The notes beneath the pieces were generated by a model. The model did not search any database and was not told where the DNA came from. It was given only the letters and a program-made list of their open reading frames with translations. From JBDNIO01 sp041688215 (GTDB taxonomy: Bacteria; Pseudomonadota; Gammaproteobacteria; Nevskiales; Salinisphaeraceae): a DNA stretch of 28,039 bases. This document shows positions 1 through 9,312 of the stretch, piece after piece. The DNA lies in assembly GCA_041688215.1 (NCBI GenBank), contig JBDNIO010000176.1, forward strand, positions 1-28,039, in the 5' to 3' direction. The first letter of the stretch is position 1, and each line of letters starts with the position of its first letter. The translations under genes were made by a program, and so were the position numbers.

Positions 1-123
1 GTGGATGGGCTCCAGCGCATTGATCGGCATCCGGCCTCTAAGGTGACTGAACTGACCCCGCGGCTGTGGAAACAGTGTTTTGCTGATGATCCGCTGCGCT
101 CGGATTTGCACAATCCTGCTTGA
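1..123 (+). pseudogene. IS66-type transposase, C-terminal remnant
   Basis: The first frame reads from the window edge to a TGA at 121-123 and gives about 40 residues containing LQRIDRHPASKVTELTPRLW. This matches the C-terminal tail typical of IS66-family transposases (LQRI..HPASRVDELTPR.W followed by a short acidic end). Only the tail is inside the window, so an intact gene to the left cannot be excluded. The sequence GTTAGCGGTTAC at 143-154, shortly after the stop, resembles an IS66 terminal repeat, which would put the element's end near 154. The call rests on remembered family sequence and is inference. Confidence 0.5.
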
Positions 124-159
124 ATGGCAACTACGCCGCTGTGTTAGCGGTTACGCAGC

Positions 160-1376
160 AATCATCCCGAGTGCAATTGTTGGGCTTAGCGGCCAGTGCG
201 TCAAGGCGGTTAACTGGGACGCCGAGGACGACACGTTAGTGTTTCATTGTGATCGTGATCAGCGGTTTGCACCGCGCAGTCGGCCTAGAGGAGATCGTTG
301 TACGGTTAACCGCCGACTGCGCCGGTCGGTCCGGGATTTGCCCTTATGCGGTCGTGCGGTCAAGGTATCGATTGAATACTGCCAAGTGAAATTCGGTTCG
401 GTTGACCGGCGCATGGAGCATTTAGCATTTGTTGATCCAGGGATGGGCTTTACTAATCGATTTGCCCGGTTTGTCAGCCAGCTATGCCGGCATATGAGCA
501 TTGCGGCGGTAGCCCGCTATACGGGCTTGGCCTGGCGCACCGTCAAAGCCATGGATACGCGCTGCCTGCAACGTGATTTGCCGGCCATGGATCCGGGCGG
601 GTTAACCGGTCTGCGCTACCTGGGGGTTGACGAAGTCGCCCGGGCCAAAGGTCACGACTACCTCACGATTGTGTATGACCTGGATTCGGGCGACTTGCTA
701 TGGGTGACCGAAGGCCGGACCAAAGCCGGATTACTCGATTTCCTGGACCGGCTGGATAATGACGTAGCCCAAGGCATACAAGCGGTTGCGATGGATATGT
801 GGCCGGCGTTTATACACGCGATCACCGAGTCTTTGCCCAATGCCGACATCGTCTTTGACCGCTTTCATATAATGCAACACTATTCCAAGGTCATCGACTA
901 GGTGCGCCGGGCTGAATTCAAACACGCCAAAGCCCCGGATAAATCCCTGATCACCGGCAGCCGGTATGTGTTGCTGAAAAACCCGGACAAGCTCAGCGAT
1001 TCACAGCAACACCGGCTCGATGACTTATTGGCGGCCAATCAGAATCTTAACGCGATCTACAGCCTCAAAGAGCAATTGCAAAACCTGTGGGATAACCCGC
1101 ACGGTTTCGCGGGCATGACCCACCCATTGGATCAGTGGTGCGCCTTGGCTACGCCCGGTTAGACGCTTTGTAAACATGCTGCGACGTCACCGCAGCGGTA
1201 TCTGTAATTACGCGAACCACCCCATTACCAATGCCCGCGTCGAAGCCGGCAATGTCGCTATCGGGATGATTCGTAAACGCGCCAGAGGCTTGCTCGATAC
1301 CGAGTACTTTAAACTCAAGATTAGGCAAACTGCTGTACCCGAACCTGCCCTCGGCCTGTACAATTTGACAGGATAA
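160..1376 (+). pseudogene. ISL3-type transposase, decayed
   Basis: Three readable blocks together resemble an ISL3-family transposase: an N-terminal region with a damaged zinc-binding segment, a central DDE-type region (LGVDEVARAKGHDYLTIVYD, then the region around DRFHIMQHYSKVID), and a C-terminal block (ITNARVEAGN, RARGLLDTEYFKLKIR). The gene is broken in at least three ways. There is an amber TAG at 899-901 in an otherwise continuous frame. A shift of about one base near 1157 moves the frame so that it continues as VRRFVNMLRRHRSGICNYAN. The CxxC pairs expected in the N-terminal finger read SRPRGDRC and GSVDRR. The 5' end is uncertain. It abuts the IS66-like remnant, suggesting nested or successive insertions. 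It is not expected to be active. Confidence 0.8.
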
Positions 1377-1583
1377 TTGGCGCAAACGATGTCACAAGAG
1401 CCAAATATACAAGTCAAAATCATTGCGTCGATTATCCCACCAGTCCGCAGTAATATTCTGGTTGGCCGCAGCACGGATATCGTTACTCGGCCGTGCCGCA
1501 AGGTAACTGACTACGGATGTTTCTATGTATACGGTGGGCTTCATAATCTCCGGAGTGCAGTGGCGCTTTGTGGGTTACACGGC
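1377..1583. other. Intergenic stretch between the IS remnant and pilQ
   Basis: About 200 bases without a supportable gene. An open frame of 73 codons runs through it on the plus strand (1377-1598) but has no recognisable motif and overlaps the pilQ end. In many gammaproteobacteria pilQ is followed by aroK and aroB; here neither is present, and the insertion-sequence remnant may mark the rearrangement point. Confidence 0.4.
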
Positions 1584-3659
1584 TTAATTAAGCGTTAAGC
1601 CTTGCTTTAATATTTTCGGTGTTACAAACAGTAGCAGTTCGCGTTTGTCGCGCTGTTTGGTGGTGTTGCGGAACAGGGCGCCGATTAGTGGTATTTCTCT
1701 TAGCACCGGAACGCCAGTAATATTGTCGCGGTCTTCCTGTTCGTAGATGCCGCCGAGGACTACGGTTTCGCCGTCGTCTACCAAAACCTGTGTAGACAAG
1801 CTGCGGGTATTGATTGACGGCACTAGGCCGCCGCCTTGTACGTTCACAGCCTGGCCCTGGGTATCCTGGGTTACGAACAGGTCCATGATTACGCGTTCAT
1901 CCGGGGTGATTTGCGGGGTTACGGTCAAGCTGAGTACCGCTTCCTTGAAAGAGACGGTGGCGGCACCCGAGGAGGCGGCTTCCAGGAACGGGATTTCCAC
2001 GCCTTGTTCAATGCTTGCCTCGGCGGCATTGGCGGTGATTACGCGTGGCGAGGAGATGACCTCGCCGTTGTTTTCCGATTCCAAAGCGGATAGAGCTAGA
2101 TCTAAATTGAAGCTATCTCCGAGTATGGCTGTGCTAAGTACACCCGCAGCGCCTGCTACAGGCAGCGCGACACTAAATCCGGTATTTGTTAGTAAATTGC
2201 CGCCATCAGGCGACTCGATAGCCCCAGCGTCGGCCACGTTGGCGTTGACTCCAAGGTTGCGTGAAAAACTTCGGTTGGCAACCACGATGCGCGATTCAAT
2301 TAGGACCTGCTTCACTGGAATATCCAGGCGCTCGATCAGCCGGCGGATTTCTTCCAGCTTGGCGCGGGTTTCGTTGATAATCAGGGTGTTCGTGCGATTG
2401 TCAGTTGTAACTTTACCGCGCTCGGACAATAGTGAAAGCTGGTCCGACTGAAGTAATTGAGCTAAGTCCTCCGCGCGTGCGTAATTAACTTGAACTATTT
2501 CGGATCGTACTGGTGCGAGATTTACATTAGCTTGCTGAGCTGCTAGCTCATCTTCTCGACTTTGCTTTATCTCGTTGAGCGGAGCTATTACGACTACATT
2601 TCCTTCTTGTCGCATACCTAATCCTTTTGATTTAAGGATTACATCAAATGCTTGGTCTACGGGAACATTTTCAAGATTTATGGTCATATTCCCGCCAACA
2701 CTGTCCGAGATGACCATATTTACGTTTGTTTCTTTGGCAATGATTTGCAATATTTGGCGCACGGGCGAATCTTGTACATCCAGCGTAATTAGATTCCCAG
2801 TATATTTGGGCTTTTCCAGCTGCCGGCGTTCTATTTCTGCCGCCGTGAGGGGCTGCAGTTCAAGGGTGAACTGGTTGTCGGTCTGGTAGGCGACCTGTTC
2901 GAAGTCGGCGCCTTCAATGGGGGTGACTACAATGCGGGTATCGCCGTTACGGGTGAGGGCGTCGATGGTTTTAACCGGGGTGGCAAAGTCGATTACGTCC
3001 AGGCGCTTGCTTAAATTCTCTGGCAGTACGGCATTGGGGAAACGCGCGATGATTTTGCCGCCTTCTTCCTGCACGTCGACCGGGCCGGTGATGCCCTGCA
3101 TGTTTATGGTTATGCGCCCGGCACCCTGTTCGCTGCGGCGGAAATCGATATCGCTAATCGACGGGCCGGTAGCGCTGGTTGCGGTGCGCGCCGGGGCGCG
3201 TTCTACGCGGGTGGTGGCCCCGCCCATGGCGTTGGGGTCGCCGAGGCGGATGCGTATCTGGGTGCCGTTATTGGTGATGTCGTACGGGACTAACTGGTTG
3301 AGCTCTACCACCACGCGTGTGCGGTTACTGCCCTCGGCCAGGGCCACGCCGCGAATCGAGCCCACGTCGATTTTCACATAGCGGCTGCTGGTGCCGAGCC
3401 GGGTCTGCGCCAGGTCCAGCGACAGGCGTGCGGGATTGGCTACGGTAAATACTTTGGGGTCTGGCGCGGGCGTGGAAAGATTAAGCGTAATCAGCACCTG
3501 CTCGCCGGGGAGCTGCAAATGGTCTACCGATTGCAGGGTGCGCGCGGCGGCCTGGGCGTAAGCCGGCATGCCACCGCCGAATGCAGACAGTGCCAACAAG
3601 GCCGCGGCTAGTCTGACAGCCACGGCGCGCGATGTGGCGCGGCTTTTTTGCTTGTTCAT
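1584..3659 (-). CDS. pilQ: Type IV pilus secretin PilQ
   Basis: Outer-membrane secretin that forms the channel through which the type IV pilus is extruded and retracted. From the ATG at 3659 the protein is 691 residues, usual for PilQ. This start is preferred over an in-frame ATG five codons upstream because AGGAAC sits just before it and it begins a clear Sec signal peptide (MNKQKS, hydrophobic core, cleavage near AYAQA). AMIN-type beta domains follow (about residues 45-270), then the STN/secretin N0-N1 region (about 290-440) and the C-terminal secretin barrel (about 490-690) with VISSPRVITAN and the closing FRNTTKQRDKRELLLFVTPKIL region. It is the last gene of the pil operon, 39 bases after pilP. 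The central third is markedly AT-rich compared with the ends (see findings). It ends in TAA. Confidence 0.97.
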   Translation of the reverse strand: MNKQKSRATSRAVAVRLAAALLALSAFGGGMPAYAQAAARTLQSVDHLQLPGEQVLITLNLSTPAPDPKVFTVANPARLSLDLAQTRLGTSSRYVKIDVGSIRGVALAEGSNRTRVVVELNQLVPYDITNNGTQIRIRLGDPNAMGGATTRVERAPARTATSATGPSISDIDFRRSEQGAGRITINMQGITGPVDVQEEGGKIIARFPNAVLPENLSKRLDVIDFATPVKTIDALTRNGDTRIVVTPIEGADFEQVAYQTDNQFTLELQPLTAAEIERRQLEKPKYTGNLITLDVQDSPVRQILQIIAKETNVNMVISDSVGGNMTINLENVPVDQAFDVILKSKGLGMRQEGNVVVIAPLNEIKQSREDELAAQQANVNLAPVRSEIVQVNYARAEDLAQLLQSDQLSLLSERGKVTTDNRTNTLIINETRAKLEEIRRLIERLDIPVKQVLIESRIVVANRSFSRNLGVNANVADAGAIESPDGGNLLTNTGFSVALPVAGAAGVLSTAILGDSFNLDLALSALESENNGEVISSPRVITANAAEASIEQGVEIPFLEAASSGAATVSFKEAVLSLTVTPQITPDERVIMDLFVTQDTQGQAVNVQGGGLVPSINTRSLSTQVLVDDGETVVLGGIYEQEDRDNITGVPVLREIPLIGALFRNTTKQRDKRELLLFVTPKILKQGLTLN

Positions 3660-3698
3660 ATCTGTTCCTAACATTCGAATACTTGTTCTGACATGGCC

Positions 3699-4223
3699 CT
3701 ATTCAGATATTGCAATAGCCGCGGCGCGTTTCATGTAGCCACCCAGGCCGTCGGGCACAATTTCTACCAGGCGCACTTCGGTGTCTTCTATGGCCACGAC
3801 CTGGCCAAAATTCTGGCCCATGTGATCGCCGGTTCTTACCCGATGCACAATGCCGTCGGGCGCCTTGATCAGCGCGTCAGTCGCCCCGGCGATGCGAAAA
3901 GTACCGGCCATGCGCAGTGCATCCAGCGGGAATTCTTCCAGCGGCTCGCGGTTGCGGACGAAATCCGGCGAAAGCGAGAATGTCGAGCGTTCCGGTCCGG
4001 TGTTGGCCGGGGTGAGCGGCTTGAACGGGTCGCGCAGATTGCCGCCGACGTAAGTGTAGGGCTCGTAGGGTTTGATTTGCGGGATGGGTTCGATGTCCGA
4101 AGATTTGCGCGCCTTGATTTTGGCGACGTAGTCGCGCAGGTCGGACATGTCGCCCCCGCAACCGCCAAGCAAACCCAGCGCCAGCAGCGCGGCGATGCCT
4201 TTGCGCAGGCTGGCGTGGCTCAT
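3699..4223 (-). CDS. pilP: Type IV pilus assembly lipoprotein PilP
   Basis: Inner-membrane lipoprotein that links the PilN/PilO complex to the secretin PilQ. The 174-residue product has an N-terminal signal with a lipobox (LLGGC) and then a flexible region containing the typical GNLRDPFKP motif, followed by the C-terminal HR-like beta domain (RMAGTFRI, VRTGDHMGQNFGQV, VRLVEIVPDGLGGYMKR). Its ATG overlaps the pilO stop by four bases, so translation is probably coupled. It ends in TAG at 3699-3701. The frame continues open through this TAG into pilQ, but pilQ has its own ribosome site and signal peptide, so the TAG is taken as a true stop. Confidence 0.96.
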   Translation of the reverse strand: MSHASLRKGIAALLALGLLGGCGGDMSDLRDYVAKIKARKSSDIEPIPQIKPYEPYTYVGGNLRDPFKPLTPANTGPERSTFSLSPDFVRNREPLEEFPLDALRMAGTFRIAGATDALIKAPDGIVHRVRTGDHMGQNFGQVVAIEDTEVRLVEIVPDGLGGYMKRAAAIAISE

Positions 4224-4837
4224 TCGGTAACCTCGTCTTCATCCAGATAGTGATAGGTGTTGGCGATCACGCTCATGCGCAGGTTGCCGTTGCCGTCTTC
4301 CTTGTTGTTTACCGGGTTAATGGATACGTTATCCAGCGTTACGATGCGCGGCAGCGCGGCTACGCCGGATACGAAATTTGCGAGTTCGTGATAACTGCCG
4401 GTCACCACCAGATCGTTGGGGAGAATGGCGTAGAAGTCTTTTTTGATCTCGGGCCGCGGCTTGAATAATTCTTCTTCCAGGCCGCTGGCAAGGCGGGTTT
4501 GCGAGATGTCATTAAGCAGGTTGGGTACTTCCGTCTGGCTGGGTAGCTGCCGCAGCAGGGCGCCGAAGGTTTCCTGCATTTCGGCCAGTTGCTGTTTGTA
4601 GGCATCCAGGTTGGCCACCTTTTTCTGCTTGCGCTCGAATTCATCGCGCAGGGCCTGTTCCTGTTTTATGACTTGGTTCAGTTCGTCGCTTTTGGGGAGC
4701 ACCAGATACCAGGTGCCCAGGCCCAATATCAGCGTAACGGCAATGGCAATGGCGCCGCCATAGGCCCACATCGGCCAGCTGCCGATGTTGTTCTGGTCGA
4801 GCGTGCGCAGTTCGTCGAAAAATTCGTTCAGGCTCAT
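4220..4837 (-). CDS. pilO: Type IV pilus assembly protein PilO
   Basis: Inner-membrane alignment-complex protein; in the family it dimerises with PilN and contacts PilP. The product is 205 residues, with a short cytoplasmic N-terminus (MSLNEFFDELRTLDQNN), one membrane helix at about residues 23-46, a heptad-rich coiled coil at about 50-105 (ELNQVIKQEQALRDEFERKQ), and a periplasmic ferredoxin-like domain containing PNDLVVTGSYHELANFVSGV and LPRIVTLDNVSI, both characteristic of PilO. Its ATG overlaps the pilN stop by four bases and its stop overlaps the pilP start. Confidence 0.96.
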   Translation of the reverse strand: MSLNEFFDELRTLDQNNIGSWPMWAYGGAIAIAVTLILGLGTWYLVLPKSDELNQVIKQEQALRDEFERKQKKVANLDAYKQQLAEMQETFGALLRQLPSQTEVPNLLNDISQTRLASGLEEELFKPRPEIKKDFYAILPNDLVVTGSYHELANFVSGVAALPRIVTLDNVSINPVNNKEDGNGNLRMSVIANTYHYLDEDEVTE

Positions 4838-5445
4838 TGGCTGACCTGCTCGTCGCTCTCGTCGAACGTTTCCAGCGCTGACTCGGCTTCGTCTTTGGGC
4901 GTAACGGACTTGAATGAGAGGGTAAAGTCGGCCGCGCGCCGGCGTTCCTGGCTTATGGTTTTAATCACCACCAGGCGCGGGTCGTCGAACCAGTCGGACT
5001 GGTCCAGATTCACCATGTAGGTGGAAACCCGGCCGTTGGATTCGGCCACGCCGTTAATGGTGGTGGACTTGTCGGCTTGTTTGAGTGATGCCAGATGCAC
5101 GCCTTCGGGCAGGGTCTGGGCCACCTGTTCAAAGTAATGCACAATTTGTGCGCGCGACTGCTGCAGTTCTTCGATGATGCGCATGCGCGTTATCAGGTTG
5201 TCGCGCAGTCTTTCCAGCTCCTTGATTTCTATAATGTGCTCATCGATCTGCGCAATCTGGTCTTTCAGATAACGGTTGCGTGCTTCCTGGTTGTCGATGG
5301 CGCTGCCGTAGTAAAACCACACAAGACCGATGATTGCGGCACTGATCAGCGCCGCGCCGCCGATGGCTGTAAAGAATTGCTGTTTGCGCTGCTCGCGGCG
5401 TGCTTCACGCCAATCGAGCAGGTTGATGCGCAGGAAGTTATCCAT
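4834..5445 (-). CDS. pilN: Type IV pilus assembly protein PilN
   Basis: Bitopic inner-membrane protein of the pilus alignment complex. The 203-residue product begins with the conserved cytoplasmic INLLDWREARREQR motif, which in the family docks into the actin-like protein PilM. A single membrane helix follows (about residues 27-50), then a coiled coil (YLKDQIAQIDEHIIEIKELE) and a periplasmic domain with LPEGVHLASLKQ and a final segment similar to other PilN proteins. The start codon lies against the pilM stop, and the stop overlaps the pilO start (ATGA-type overlap), supporting one transcript. Confidence 0.96.
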   Translation of the reverse strand: MDNFLRINLLDWREARREQRKQQFFTAIGGAALISAAIIGLVWFYYGSAIDNQEARNRYLKDQIAQIDEHIIEIKELERLRDNLITRMRIIEELQQSRAQIVHYFEQVAQTLPEGVHLASLKQADKSTTINGVAESNGRVSTYMVNLDQSDWFDDPRLVVIKTISQERRRAADFTLSFKSVTPKDEAESALETFDESDEQVSQ

Positions 5446-6521
5446 CAGTTAAGCCCCCGCAGCGCGAGCCCCGTGGCAACCATAAGTGCGGAAGCTTCGT
5501 GCTCGATATTGTTGCGACGCGCGCTGGCGCTGGCCTGCATGCCGGCCAGCGGATTGCCGACCGAGGTGGGCGCTTCCAGATGTTGTTCTACCATGCCCGC
5601 AATGCCGGGCAGGAGTGCGCAGCCGCCCACCAGAATCACCTGATCTACCGAACTGTGCTCGGCCGAGGCGGAGTAGAAAAACTGCAGCGAGCGGTCGATC
5701 TGCTGTGCCATGTTTTCGGCAAAATGCGGCAGCACTTCCTGCAGGAATTCTTCCGGCAGCGCGCCGCTACGCAGTTTGTCGTAAGCCGCCTCGGGTTCGA
5801 GCTCAAAGCGGCTCTGGATCAGATATACCAGTTGCCGCCCGCCGAAATTCTGTTCCCGCGTGTACACGGTTTCACGGTTGACCAGCACGTTCACGCAGGT
5901 CACGGAGGCGCCAAAATCCGCCACCGCGATGGTTTGTTCGTCTACGCTGGGCGGGAGCTGGTCAATCAATAACTGGCAGGCGTTCTGCAAGGCGTAGGCT
6001 TCCACGTCTACCAGATGCGCCTTTAGCCCCGCGATTTCCACCGCAGCCACGCGCGCATCCACGTTGTCGCGGCGGCAGGCGGCAAGCAGCACGGTGTTCA
6101 TTTCCGCGTCGTGTTTCGAGGGCCCGAGAATCTGAAAATCGAGGCTGACTTCCTCAATCGGATAGGGGATGTACTGGTTGGCCTCAAAGCCGATTTGCTG
6201 TTCAATTTCGTCTTGCGACAGCGTGGCCGGCATGTCGATTATCTTGCTGATTACGCTGGAGCCGGTAACCGCCACCGCAGCGTGTTTAGCCCGGCTTTGC
6301 GCCCGTTCCAGCGCGCGTTTAATGGCCTGGCCCACGGCTTCGGGCTCTACGATCTGATTGTCGGAAATCGCCTGGGGCGGCAACGGCTCGTTGGCATAGG
6401 CCTTGATTTGGTAATGGCCAGGGTTGCCGGCCAGCTCCAGCAATTTAACACGCGACGAACTGATATCCAGAGCAACAAGCGCCGGCGTATCTGCTCCGGT
6501 AAATTTGCTCAAGACCCCCAT
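5445..6521 (-). CDS. pilM: Type IV pilus assembly protein PilM (actin-like)
   Basis: Cytoplasmic ATP-binding protein of the FtsA/actin fold that recruits PilN to the pilus machine. The product is 358 residues, the usual length. Visible motifs are the N-terminal phosphate-1 segment (LVALDISSSRVKLLEL), IDMPATLSQDEIEQQIGFEANQYIP with the typical YIPYPIEEVSLDFQ, the phosphate-2 segment (VADFGASVTCVNVL), and the adenosine-binding glycine turn (VILVGGCALLPGI) followed by VGNPLAGM. It is the first gene of the minus-strand pil operon. A GGGAG ribosome site precedes the ATG, and the gene is divergent from the PBP1A gene with about 330 bases between the starts. Confidence 0.97.
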   Translation of the reverse strand: MGVLSKFTGADTPALVALDISSSRVKLLELAGNPGHYQIKAYANEPLPPQAISDNQIVEPEAVGQAIKRALERAQSRAKHAAVAVTGSSVISKIIDMPATLSQDEIEQQIGFEANQYIPYPIEEVSLDFQILGPSKHDAEMNTVLLAACRRDNVDARVAAVEIAGLKAHLVDVEAYALQNACQLLIDQLPPSVDEQTIAVADFGASVTCVNVLVNRETVYTREQNFGGRQLVYLIQSRFELEPEAAYDKLRSGALPEEFLQEVLPHFAENMAQQIDRSLQFFYSASAEHSSVDQVILVGGCALLPGIAGMVEQHLEAPTSVGNPLAGMQASASARRNNIEHEASALMVATGLALRGLN

Positions 6522-6853
6522 TGCACTCCCTCTAATCCCCCACAGCGGGGTGTGTGTGGCTTTCGCGCGCCACTTATAGCACTGTTATAACTGCAAGTTT
6601 GCGCGCCAAGCAACTGTTGGTCGTAGAAATACCTGGCTTGCTGACTAGAACCATTGCAAAAGTTATCGACGGTTACAAGCATAAATTTAGCGCTTTACCC
6701 AGCGCTGGGGAAAAATTCTCTGCTGTAATTGGCTCATAATCGGCTGGTATGTAAAAATACGCGCGCCTGGATTGGGTCTGCCACTCCGGCTTCTATAGTT
6801 TGTCTGCAATCTTTTTCTGTTTTACGGCCCACACCCTCCAGGCTGCGCAACGC
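6522..6853. promoter_or_regulatory. Divergent promoter region between pilM and the PBP1A gene
   Basis: A 332-base gap between divergent starts must hold both promoters. For pilM a weak sigma70-like pair can be read on the minus strand: TTGCTT as -35 (about 6612-6617) and TATAAC as -10 (about 6588-6593), with about 18 bases between. No convincing pair was found for the PBP1A side. The same divergent arrangement of pilM and ponA/mrcA is common in gammaproteobacteria. Exact start sites are not determinable by eye. Confidence 0.35.
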
Positions 6854-9301
6854 ATGAAGTCCCCGCCTCGCTCTGTTAGATATTTGTTTGCCGCCCTGGG
6901 TGGTTTGTTTGGGCTGTTTGTTGTGGCTGCGCTCACCCTGGGCGCTGCGTATCTGTATTTTGGGCCGCAATTACCGGAGCCGGGCGAAATCGGGGAGCCC
7001 AAGCTCAACGAGCCCTTGCGCATCTACTCCGCAGACGACCGACTGATTGGCGAGTTCGGCACCGAGCGCCGCCTGCCTCTGACCTATGAGCAAATCCCGC
7101 AATCGGTCGTGCAGGCGTTTCTGGCCGCCGAAGATGACCGCTTCTTCGACCACCCCGGCGTCGATTACCAGGGCATTCTGCGCGCCGTCTGGCATTTGCT
7201 GCTAACCGGCAACAAAACCCAGGGCGGCAGCACCATTACCATGCAGTTGGCGCGTAACCTGTACTTGACCAACGAGCGCACCTACAGCCGCAAGATCAAG
7301 GAAATATTCCTGGCCCTGCGCATTGAGGCCAAGCTGACCAAGCAGCAGATTATAGAAATTTATCTGAACAAGATTTACCTGGGCAATCGCGCCTATGGTG
7401 TGGGTGCCGCCGCCGAGGTTTACTACAAAAGCGATATCAAGGACCTGACCCTGGCCCAGGTGGCGATGATTGCCGGCCTGCCCAAAGCGCCTTCACACTA
7501 CAACCCCCTGGCCAACCCCGGGCGGGCGACCGCGCGCCGTAATTATGTGCTGCGCCGAATGCTGAAGCTCGACGATATTACCCAGGAACAGTATGACCAG
7601 GCCGTAACGGAAGACGTAACCGCCGGCGGCAACAAGCGCCCGCGTGATGAACGCTACGAAGCTGACTATGTAGCCGAAATGGTGCGCCAGGAAATGATAG
7701 AGCGCTTTGGCGAAGCCGCTTATACCGACGGTTATGAAGTAATCACAACCCTGACAAGTGACCGCCAGCGCGCAGCCAACCGCGCCTTGCGCCGCGGCCT
7801 GCTGGCCTACGACCAGCGGCATGAATGGCGGGGTGCTGAGGCGCATTTTGATAACGCCATACTCGAAGATGAAGACGCCCTGAACACCGCTATCGCCGGT
7901 CGCCCGTCGGCAGGCGGTTTGGTAATCGCCGTGGTGCTTGCGGTAGATGCGGGCAAGGCCAGTCTGTATACCGACAAATACGACAAGGTGATCCTGGATT
8001 CGAGCAAAGCGCCGTGGCTGAAGAAAGGCCAGCCGCTTACGGACTTGTTGCAACGCGGGGATGTCGTACGTCTGGCGTATACCGGCAAGGAAGACGAACA
8101 ATGGGCGCTGGCGCAAATTCCCAAGGTGCAAGGCGCTCTGGTAGCACTCAACTCCGAGGACGGCGCAATCCAAGGGCTGGCCGGCGGTTTCGACTTTAAC
8201 CTGAGCAAGTTCAACCGCGCCGTGCAGGCCAAACGCCAGCCGGGTTCCGCGTTCAAGCCCTTCCTGTACTCCGCCGCGCTGGCCAACGGCTATACGCCGG
8301 CCTCGATTATCAACGACGCGCCGGTGGTATTTGACGACCCGGGCCTGGACCGCAGTTGGCGCCCGCAAAACTATTCGGGCCGGGTGTATGGCCCAACGCG
8401 TCTGCGCGAGGGCCTAGTGCATTCGCGCAATCTGGTTACCATACGCCTGATGCGCGGGGTGGGTATCGGACCGGCCCTGGATTACATCAGTAAATTCGGC
8501 CTGCCCAAGGATCAGATGCCGCGTGATCTGTCGTTATCGCTGGGCAGCGCCTCTTTCAGCCCGATGCAAATGGCGCGTGCCTACGCGGTGTTCTCCAACG
8601 GCGGGTATCTGGTTCAGCCTTATTTTATCAAGGAAATCAGAGACAGCCGCGGCGAAGTACTGGAACAAGCCAACCCGGTGCACGCCTGCCCGGAATACGA
8701 CTGCAGCAAACTCGCCGAAGGCCAGGACGCCGCGCCACAGGTAATCGAACCCGAGAACGCCTACATCATGGACAGCATGATGAGCGAAGTGATCACCCGC
8801 GGCACCGGTCGCCGGGCGCTGGTGCTCAACCGCAAGGATATCGCCGGTAAAACCGGCACCACCAATGATCAGATAGACGCCTGGTTCACCGGCTTCAATC
8901 ACAAACTGGTAGCGGTATGCTGGGTGGGTTTTGACAAACTCCAGCCGCTGGGCTCAAGTGAGGCCGGTTCCAAGGCCGCACTGCCGATCTGGATAGACTT
9001 CATGGGCACGGCCCTTAAAGGCACGCCGGAAGAGGAACTCACCCGCCCGGCCAATCTGGTGTCGGTGCGCATCGACAAGGATACCGGTCTGCTGGCCGTG
9101 GGCGGCGACTCCGGGAACACCCTGTTTGAAACCTTCCGCCCCGATCAAATCCCGCCCGCCCAGAATTCGTATGACGATTTCGGCGGCTATGACGGCGGTT
9201 ATGGCAATGGCGGGGGCTACGGCAATGGCAGCCAGGGTGGCCAGAATGGCAACAGCGGCTCACCGCCTTCGCGTGGCAACGAAGTGGAGCAGCTTTTTTA
9301 G
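6854..9301 (+). CDS. mrcA: Penicillin-binding protein 1A
   Basis: Bifunctional peptidoglycan synthase that polymerises glycan strands and cross-links stem peptides in the periplasm. From the ATG at 6854 (MKSPPRSVRY) the product is 815 residues. An upstream in-frame ATG at 6800 adds 18 atypical residues and is disfavoured. In order: cytoplasmic tail and membrane helix (about 8-35); GT51 glycosyltransferase with the catalytic-Glu motif EDDRFFDHPG near residue 93 and GGSTITMQLARN; an OB-like insert; and the transpeptidase with SAFK at Ser465, SRN at 524-526 and KTGT at 666-669. The C-terminus carries an unusual Gly/Asn-rich low-complexity tail (repeats of GGYGNG) ending in ELF-like EQLF, as in related PBP1A proteins. 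It ends in TAG and is divergent from pilM. Confidence 0.97.
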   Translation: MKSPPRSVRYLFAALGGLFGLFVVAALTLGAAYLYFGPQLPEPGEIGEPKLNEPLRIYSADDRLIGEFGTERRLPLTYEQIPQSVVQAFLAAEDDRFFDHPGVDYQGILRAVWHLLLTGNKTQGGSTITMQLARNLYLTNERTYSRKIKEIFLALRIEAKLTKQQIIEIYLNKIYLGNRAYGVGAAAEVYYKSDIKDLTLAQVAMIAGLPKAPSHYNPLANPGRATARRNYVLRRMLKLDDITQEQYDQAVTEDVTAGGNKRPRDERYEADYVAEMVRQEMIERFGEAAYTDGYEVITTLTSDRQRAANRALRRGLLAYDQRHEWRGAEAHFDNAILEDEDALNTAIAGRPSAGGLVIAVVLAVDAGKASLYTDKYDKVILDSSKAPWLKKGQPLTDLLQRGDVVRLAYTGKEDEQWALAQIPKVQGALVALNSEDGAIQGLAGGFDFNLSKFNRAVQAKRQPGSAFKPFLYSAALANGYTPASIINDAPVVFDDPGLDRSWRPQNYSGRVYGPTRLREGLVHSRNLVTIRLMRGVGIGPALDYISKFGLPKDQMPRDLSLSLGSASFSPMQMARAYAVFSNGGYLVQPYFIKEIRDSRGEVLEQANPVHACPEYDCSKLAEGQDAAPQVIEPENAYIMDSMMSEVITRGTGRRALVLNRKDIAGKTGTTNDQIDAWFTGFNHKLVAVCWVGFDKLQPLGSSEAGSKAALPIWIDFMGTALKGTPEEELTRPANLVSVRIDKDTGLLAVGGDSGNTLFETFRPDQIPPAQNSYDDFGGYDGGYGNGGGYGNGSQGGQNGNSGSPPSRGNEVEQLF

Positions 9302-9312
9302 ATTACTTAGAC

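Noticed and set aside
1377..1598. Small open frame between the ISL3 remnant and pilQ.
   Set aside because: No motif, no clear ribosome site, and it overlaps the pilQ end.
3659..4223. pilP and pilQ lie in the same frame, separated only by a TAG, suggesting a readthrough fusion.
   Set aside because: pilQ has its own ribosome site and a full signal peptide, and pilP ends at the usual point; sharing a frame has a one-in-three chance.
7493..8368. Open frame of 291 codons antisense to the PBP1A gene.
   Set aside because: No family resemblance; it mirrors codon bias of the real gene.
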